From: Chloroflexota bacterium
GTDB lineage: Bacteria; Chloroflexota; Anaerolineae; Promineifilales; Promineifilaceae
Direction: 5' to 3'
DNA length: 64,000 nt
NCBI GenBank assembly: GCA_024277135.1
Contig: JAJRVV010000197.1
Coordinates: 1-64,000, forward strand
This document shows, one piece after another, positions 60,108-64,000 of the stretch (position 1 is the stretch's first letter; every line of letters begins with the position of its first letter). The position numbers were made by a program, and so were the translations under genes. The notes under the pieces were generated by a model that saw nothing but the letters and a program-made list of their open reading frames with translations, ran no database searches and was not told where the DNA came from.

Positions 60108-61510
60108 GTATTTTAGGGCTGCCCAGTCGCTCCCGGCGATTATTAAAAGACCGGCTGTTTTGGCGGCAGGCGATCATCGTGTCAGGCGTACTCGCGGCTG
60201 GCGCCCTCCTGCCTCTGGGCCTGCCGCCTCGTTTCCACATAGCGATTATTGGATTACCAATTTTGGCGGCCGGGGTCTTGTTGTTACTTCATTATCCCTC
60301 CCTGGGATTGGTCGCCTTGATTGCTGCCAGTTTAGTTGTGCGATTTTCTGTGCCAGCGATTGGTTTGCCGGCCGTTTTCTTGATCGGTCTCAGTGTACTC
60401 TGGGTATTTGATATGGTTGTCCGTCGCCGCCGGATCATGCTCATCCCTTCCCCAACCATTTTACCCCTGCTTTTTTTGATCGCCACCACCATTTTGGCCT
60501 TTATTATGGGCCAATTGCCCTGGTATCCGCTCACACCGGCGCCGATGGATGGACAGATTGGGGGGATGGCAATCTTCATTCTTTCCTTCATGGCTTATTT
60601 ATTGGCGGCTCATCAAGTGACAGAGATTCGTTGGCTAAAAACCATGACCTTTGTATTTTTAGCCCTCTCATCCATCTACATGGTGGGCCGTCTGACCCCT
60701 GTCACCAGTCGTTTTGTCGGCCGTTACATCTTCCACCCGGCCACTATAGGCAGTCTCTTTTGGGTATGGGTGGTGGCACAATCTTTCAGTCAGGCAATTT
60801 ATAATCGCCAATTGTCATTCCGATGGCGGGCGGCATTGTTGGGGTTGACGCTCATAACCCTATACGCTGGATTGATTCAAGCTCGCGGGTGGACATCGGG
60901 ATGGGTTCCCCCTCTGGTGGCTTTGCTTGTGATACTCATTGTGGGATCGCCTCGGTTTGCCATACCAACGATTATTGTGGGGGGGTTGATTGGGCTATTA
61001 TCACTGGATGCGGTTCGGGGATTGATTTTTATTGGAGATAATGAGTACAGCGCCATTACCCGTGTGGAAAGCTGGCGGATTATCGCCGAGATTGTGAAGG
61101 TAAATCCTATACTCGGGTTGGGGCCATCCAATTACCGATTTTACACCCCGCTCTTTCCAATTTTAGGCTGGTATGTACAATTTAATTCTCACAATAACTA
61201 TGTGGATATTGTGGCTCAAACTGGTTTTCTAGGGTTGTTTTTTTTCCTCTGGTTTTTCTGGCAGACAGGTCGATTAGGCTGGCAGTTACTAAAACGTGTT
61301 CCCGAAGGGGGGTTCAGACAGGCGTATGTGTATGGCGCCATGGGTGGGCTGGTGGCGACACTGGTCGCTGCTATGTTGGGGGATTGGGTCTTGCCTTTTG
61401 CTTATAATGTGGGTATTGAGGGCATGAGGGCCAGTATGTTTTCCTGGCTGTTCCTGGGCGGACTGCTGGCGCTGGACCAAATCACCAAGACCGAGACTGT
61501 AAAATCATGA
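60104..61510 (+). CDS. O-antigen ligase/polymerase-like membrane protein
   Basis: A 468-residue polytopic protein with about eleven helices. The O-antigen-ligase/Wzy_C signature is the central loop with LGLGPSNYRFYTPLFPILGWYVQFNSHNNYVD (about 343-374; it includes the usual His). It should polymerise the repeat units or ligate the glycan outside the membrane. It overlaps its neighbours by 4 bases at both ends. It is distant from the TPR-bearing protein at 42191-44053, so the locus has two such enzymes. Contains no ACGGCCGT. Confidence 0.88.
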   Translation: MSILGLPSRSRRLLKDRLFWRQAIIVSGVLAAGALLPLGLPPRFHIAIIGLPILAAGVLLLLHYPSLGLVALIAASLVVRFSVPAIGLPAVFLIGLSVLWVFDMVVRRRRIMLIPSPTILPLLFLIATTILAFIMGQLPWYPLTPAPMDGQIGGMAIFILSFMAYLLAAHQVTEIRWLKTMTFVFLALSSIYMVGRLTPVTSRFVGRYIFHPATIGSLFWVWVVAQSFSQAIYNRQLSFRWRAALLGLTLITLYAGLIQARGWTSGWVPPLVALLVILIVGSPRFAIPTIIVGGLIGLLSLDAVRGLIFIGDNEYSAITRVESWRIIAEIVKVNPILGLGPSNYRFYTPLFPILGWYVQFNSHNNYVDIVAQTGFLGLFFFLWFFWQTGRLGWQLLKRVPEGGFRQAYVYGAMGGLVATLVAAMLGDWVLPFAYNVGIEGMRASMFSWLFLGGLLALDQITKTETVKS

Positions 61511-62424
61511 AACTCGGAATCATTGTTGTTAGCTGGAATGTCAAGTCGTTGCTGACCAATTGTCTGGCCTCGGTATATGCCCATCCGCCACAGGAGCTGT
61601 TTGAGGTGGTGACGGTGGACAATGCCTCGACGGATGGCAGCCCTGAGATGGTGCAGGCGCGTTTCCCCCAGGCGAAGTTGATCGAATGTGATGAGAACCT
61701 GGGCTTTGCCCGCGGCAATAATGTGGGGATTGACCAGTGCCGGGCAGAGTATGTGTTGTTGTTGAATCCAGATACGGTGGTGAAGCCGGGCGCGATTCAG
61801 ACGTTGGTGGATTTTTTGGACGCGCATCCGCAGGCGGGGGCGGCGGGGTCACGCTTGTTGAATCCAGACGGCTCGTTGCAGCATCCTTCTTGCTCCCCCA
61901 GGCCGACGGTGGCGCGAGAACTGTGGCGGTTGCTGCATCTGGATCGGGTACGGCCGTTGGCCGTTTATCGCATGGATCGCTGGTCGTTGACGGAACCGCG
62001 AGCGGTGGATGTGATCCAGGGGGCGTCGTTGATGATACGCCGGTCGGTTCTGGATCGGATTGGCCTGCTGGATGAGCGGTATTTCATGTACTCGGAAGAA
62101 GTGGACTTATGTTTGCGGATTCAGCGGCCGGGCTGGCAGTTGTTTTGGGTTCCCCAATCGCAGGTGGTGCATTTTGGCGGTCAAAGCACCGGGCAGGCGG
62201 CGGTAGCGATGTTCCAGCAGTTGTACCGGGCCAAGCTGATGTATTTTCGCAAGCATTATGGCAAACGGGCCGGGATGGGTTATAAATTTGTTTTGACGGC
62301 CGCATCGCTGTCCCGATTGCTGTTGACGCCATTGGTATTTTTACAACGGCCGTCCGCGCGAAAACGAAACTTGCGCCTGGGCCGGCAGTATTGGCGTCTG
62401 CTGCTGGCGCTGCCGGAGATGTGA
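61507..62424 (+). CDS. GT2 glycosyltransferase, rhamnosyltransferase-like
   Basis: A 305-residue GT-A enzyme close to WbbL/RfbF-type rhamnosyltransferases: GIIVVSWNVKSLLTNCLASV, TVDNASTDGSPEMV, the metal motif LLNPDTVV, the acceptor region QGASLMIRRSVLDRIGLLDERYFMYSEEVDLCLRI (positions about 178-212) and a C-terminal basic helix. It is coupled to the polymerase gene by ATGA. The ACGGCCGT octamer reappears here. Confidence 0.92.
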   Translation: MKLGIIVVSWNVKSLLTNCLASVYAHPPQELFEVVTVDNASTDGSPEMVQARFPQAKLIECDENLGFARGNNVGIDQCRAEYVLLLNPDTVVKPGAIQTLVDFLDAHPQAGAAGSRLLNPDGSLQHPSCSPRPTVARELWRLLHLDRVRPLAVYRMDRWSLTEPRAVDVIQGASLMIRRSVLDRIGLLDERYFMYSEEVDLCLRIQRPGWQLFWVPQSQVVHFGGQSTGQAAVAMFQQLYRAKLMYFRKHYGKRAGMGYKFVLTAASLSRLLLTPLVFLQRPSARKRNLRLGRQYWRLLLALPEM

Positions 62425-62433
62425 TAGTACGCC

Positions 62434-63672
62434 ATGCGTATTTTATTTCTCACCCAAATCATCCCCTATCCGCCCAATGCCGGGCCGCGAGTGAAGACGT
62501 GGCATGTGCTGCGCTACCTGGCGCAGCGGGGGCACGAGGTGACGTTGGCCTCGTTTGTCCGCCCGGAAGAGGTGGAATTTGTGCCGGTGTTGGAACGGAT
62601 GTGTACGGCCGTCCACACCGTACCCATCCAGCGTTCTCGTGTGGCTGATGTCAGATATTGGCTGAAGAGTCATGTGACGGGACGGCCGTTCCTCATCGAG
62701 CGGGATGATCTGGCGCAGATGCGGCAGTTGGTACGCAGTTTGCTGGCGGTACACTCGTTTGACGTGGTTCATGCCGACCAGTTGACGATGACCCAATTTG
62801 CCCTAGATGTAAAAAAAGGGGTGGGGGGGCGACGGCCGTTCACCATTTTCGACGCCCATAACGCTACCTGGACCATTTCATCGCGGATGGCGGACAATGC
62901 GCCCTGGTTTCTAAAGCTGGTTTTGCGGCTGGAAACGGCGCGGATCAAACGGTATGAGGCGATGCTGGTGGAGAAACTGGATCACACGATGGTGGTGATT
63001 GAACCGGATCGAGGGGCGCTGTTGGCCGGGGCGAAAAACGGCCAGGCGGCGGATTTGGCCGACCGCATCAGCGCCATTCCTATTGCCGTAGACACGCAAA
63101 AATTGCGGCCCACCCGGCGGCAGTCAGGCAGCGCCAACATCCTGACGATGGGATCGCTCCATTACCCGCCCAATGCCGACGGCGTACGCTGGTTTTTGCG
63201 GGAGATATTTCCTCTCGTTTTGGCCGATGCGCCGGAAGCGACGTTGACGGTGGCGGGCAAAAATCCGCCGCCTGATTTTGCCGAAATCGCCGCTCAATAC
63301 CCGGATCAGATCAGGCTGACCGGCTATGTGCCTGATTTGCAGCCGTACATGGACGCGGCGGCGTTGATGGTGGTGCCGGTGCGGGCGGGCAGCGGCATGA
63401 GGGTGCGCCTGCTGGAGGCGTTTGCCCGGGCCATGCCGGCCGTCACCACCACCATCGGTCTGGAAGGGATTGAAGCCGCGCACGAGGAACATATTTTGAT
63501 TGCGGATGATCCGGCGGACTTTGCCTGGCAAACGGTGCGGCTGCTGCGGGATCAGGATTTGCAGGACAGGTTGGCGCGGAACGGCCGTCTACTGGCCGAA
63601 TCCCGATACGATTGGCGGGTGGCGCTACAAAAAATGGATGCTGTTTTTGAATTGGCAGCCAGGCAAAAATAA
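62434..63672 (+). CDS. GT4 glycosyltransferase
   Basis: A 412-residue GT-B enzyme: FLTQIIPYPPNAGPRVKTWH at the N-terminus, HADQLTMTQFA in the acceptor domain, and a donor domain with ILTMGSLHYPPNADGVRWFL, VAGKNPPPDF, VVPVRAGSGMRVRLLEAFARAMPAVTTTIG. The last part is typical of the PEP-CTERM/exosortase-type sugar transferases (stp1-like). A slippage-prone stretch (seven A at 62811-62817 and seven G at 62823-62829) lies in the coding sequence. Confidence 0.92.
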   Translation: MRILFLTQIIPYPPNAGPRVKTWHVLRYLAQRGHEVTLASFVRPEEVEFVPVLERMCTAVHTVPIQRSRVADVRYWLKSHVTGRPFLIERDDLAQMRQLVRSLLAVHSFDVVHADQLTMTQFALDVKKGVGGRRPFTIFDAHNATWTISSRMADNAPWFLKLVLRLETARIKRYEAMLVEKLDHTMVVIEPDRGALLAGAKNGQAADLADRISAIPIAVDTQKLRPTRRQSGSANILTMGSLHYPPNADGVRWFLREIFPLVLADAPEATLTVAGKNPPPDFAEIAAQYPDQIRLTGYVPDLQPYMDAAALMVVPVRAGSGMRVRLLEAFARAMPAVTTTIGLEGIEAAHEEHILIADDPADFAWQTVRLLRDQDLQDRLARNGRLLAESRYDWRVALQKMDAVFELAARQK

Positions 63673-63698
63673 TCACGGCCTCTTGAGGAGAATACAAC

Positions 63699-64000
63699 GT
63701 GGAGCAAGGCAGCTTGATGGGACGGGGCAGGTCGAAACGATTGCTGACAATCATTCTCGTTTTTTCGGTGATTTTTCGGATGGGGGCGGCTTTTTACCTG
63801 GGAAACGCGGCACGGCCGTTGCCCGGCATTTTTGATCAGGTTTCTTATCATAATCTGGCTTTGCGCTTGCTGGATGGATTTGGCTTTTCCTTTGACCGGT
63901 TGTGGTGGCCGGCGACGCGGGCCAATGAACCGACGGCGCATTGGTCATATTTGTACACGTTGTATTTGGCGGCCGTTTATTTCGTGAGCGGCCGTTCTGT
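63699..64000 (+). CDS. GT-C/PMT-like membrane glycosyltransferase, 5' part only
   Basis: The open frame runs off the window end; about 100 residues are visible. It starts at GTG 63699, with GAGGAG eight bases upstream. After a basic N-terminus (RGRSKR) comes a transmembrane helix (LLTIILVFSVIFRMGAAFYL), then an extracytoplasmic loop with IFDQVSYHNLALRLLDGFG and LWWPATRANEPTAHWSYLYT. The first acidic residue after helix 1 (D51 in FDQ) and the Pro-Thr-Ala-His-Trp segment are typical of GT39/ArnT-like enzymes. It continues the polysaccharide operon. Confidence 0.75.
   Translation, partial: MEQGSLMGRGRSKRLLTIILVFSVIFRMGAAFYLGNAARPLPGIFDQVSYHNLALRLLDGFGFSFDRLWWPATRANEPTAHWSYLYTLYLAAVYFVSGRS

Noticed and set aside
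1..64000. tRNA or rRNA genes and insertion sequences
   Set aside because: I saw no cloverleaf-compatible segment in the gaps, no rRNA-like sequence, and no transposase-like protein.

Overview
The window looks like a chromosomal segment of a GC-rich, probably monoderm bacterium of the Chloroflexota (Anaerolineae-like). This is an inference: it rests on gene content (LiaS/DesK-type two-component systems, MacAB-like exporters without an outer-membrane partner, NBR1-type Ig repeats, BNR-repeat surface proteins, tandem MtnA-like enzymes), not on a marker gene. Three features of the DNA mark the whole window. The octamer ACGGCCGT occurs about 125 times by my eye count, in all three reading frames and between genes. 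Many intergenic gaps are filled with short AT-rich reiterated words, and the same words return in distant gaps. Several gaps also carry perfect hairpins.

Layout. 0-1 kb: a small two-gene toxin/antitoxin-like pair. 1-8.5 kb: a sensor kinase/response regulator pair divergent from a four-gene exporter operon (two membrane-fusion proteins, a MacB-type ATPase and a permease). 8.5-13 kb, minus strand: a helix-hairpin-helix membrane protein, a 3-hydroxyisobutyrate-dehydrogenase-like enzyme overlapping a cysteine-desulfurase-like enzyme, and two tandem DUF3105 proteins. 13-19.4 kb: a polytopic membrane protein, a second kinase/regulator pair and two tandem MtnA-family isomerases. 19.5-25 kb: central carbon metabolism (glucose-6-phosphate isomerase, glucose-6-phosphate dehydrogenase, two HAD phosphatases) and a thioredoxin-fold protein. 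25-31 kb: an M23 peptidase/SH3/glycosidase-like fusion, a membrane protein with a degenerate histidine-kinase dimerisation domain, an AMMECR1 protein, an M20 peptidase and a luciferase-like oxidoreductase.

31-38 kb holds the most unusual locus: a gene for a protein of about 2,049 residues followed by a 263-residue McrC/DUF2357-like partner. The giant protein has, in order, a glycosidase-like TIM barrel, three NBR1-type Ig domains, an EVE/PUA-like domain, helical and TPR repeats, an effector-associated-domain-like segment, more TPRs and a C-terminal McrB-type AAA+ ATPase. The partner lacks a visible PD-(D/E)XK nuclease. I read this as an undescribed architecture of an McrBC-type conflict (defence) system.

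38.3-64 kb, all plus strand, is a surface-polysaccharide locus. It has a hexapeptide acyltransferase, at least seven glycosyltransferases, a B12-radical SAM enzyme, two O-antigen-ligase-like polymerases, a Wzm/Wzt ABC exporter, two alkaline-phosphatase-fold enzymes, two membrane-anchored BNR-repeat proteins and GT-C type membrane proteins, the last cut by the window edge. Many of these genes touch or overlap and are probably cotranscribed. A stretch from about 55.9 to 61.9 kb has very few ACGGCCGT sites and looks more AT-rich, which suggests later acquisition.

No tRNA, rRNA, CRISPR array, insertion sequence or riboswitch was recognised.
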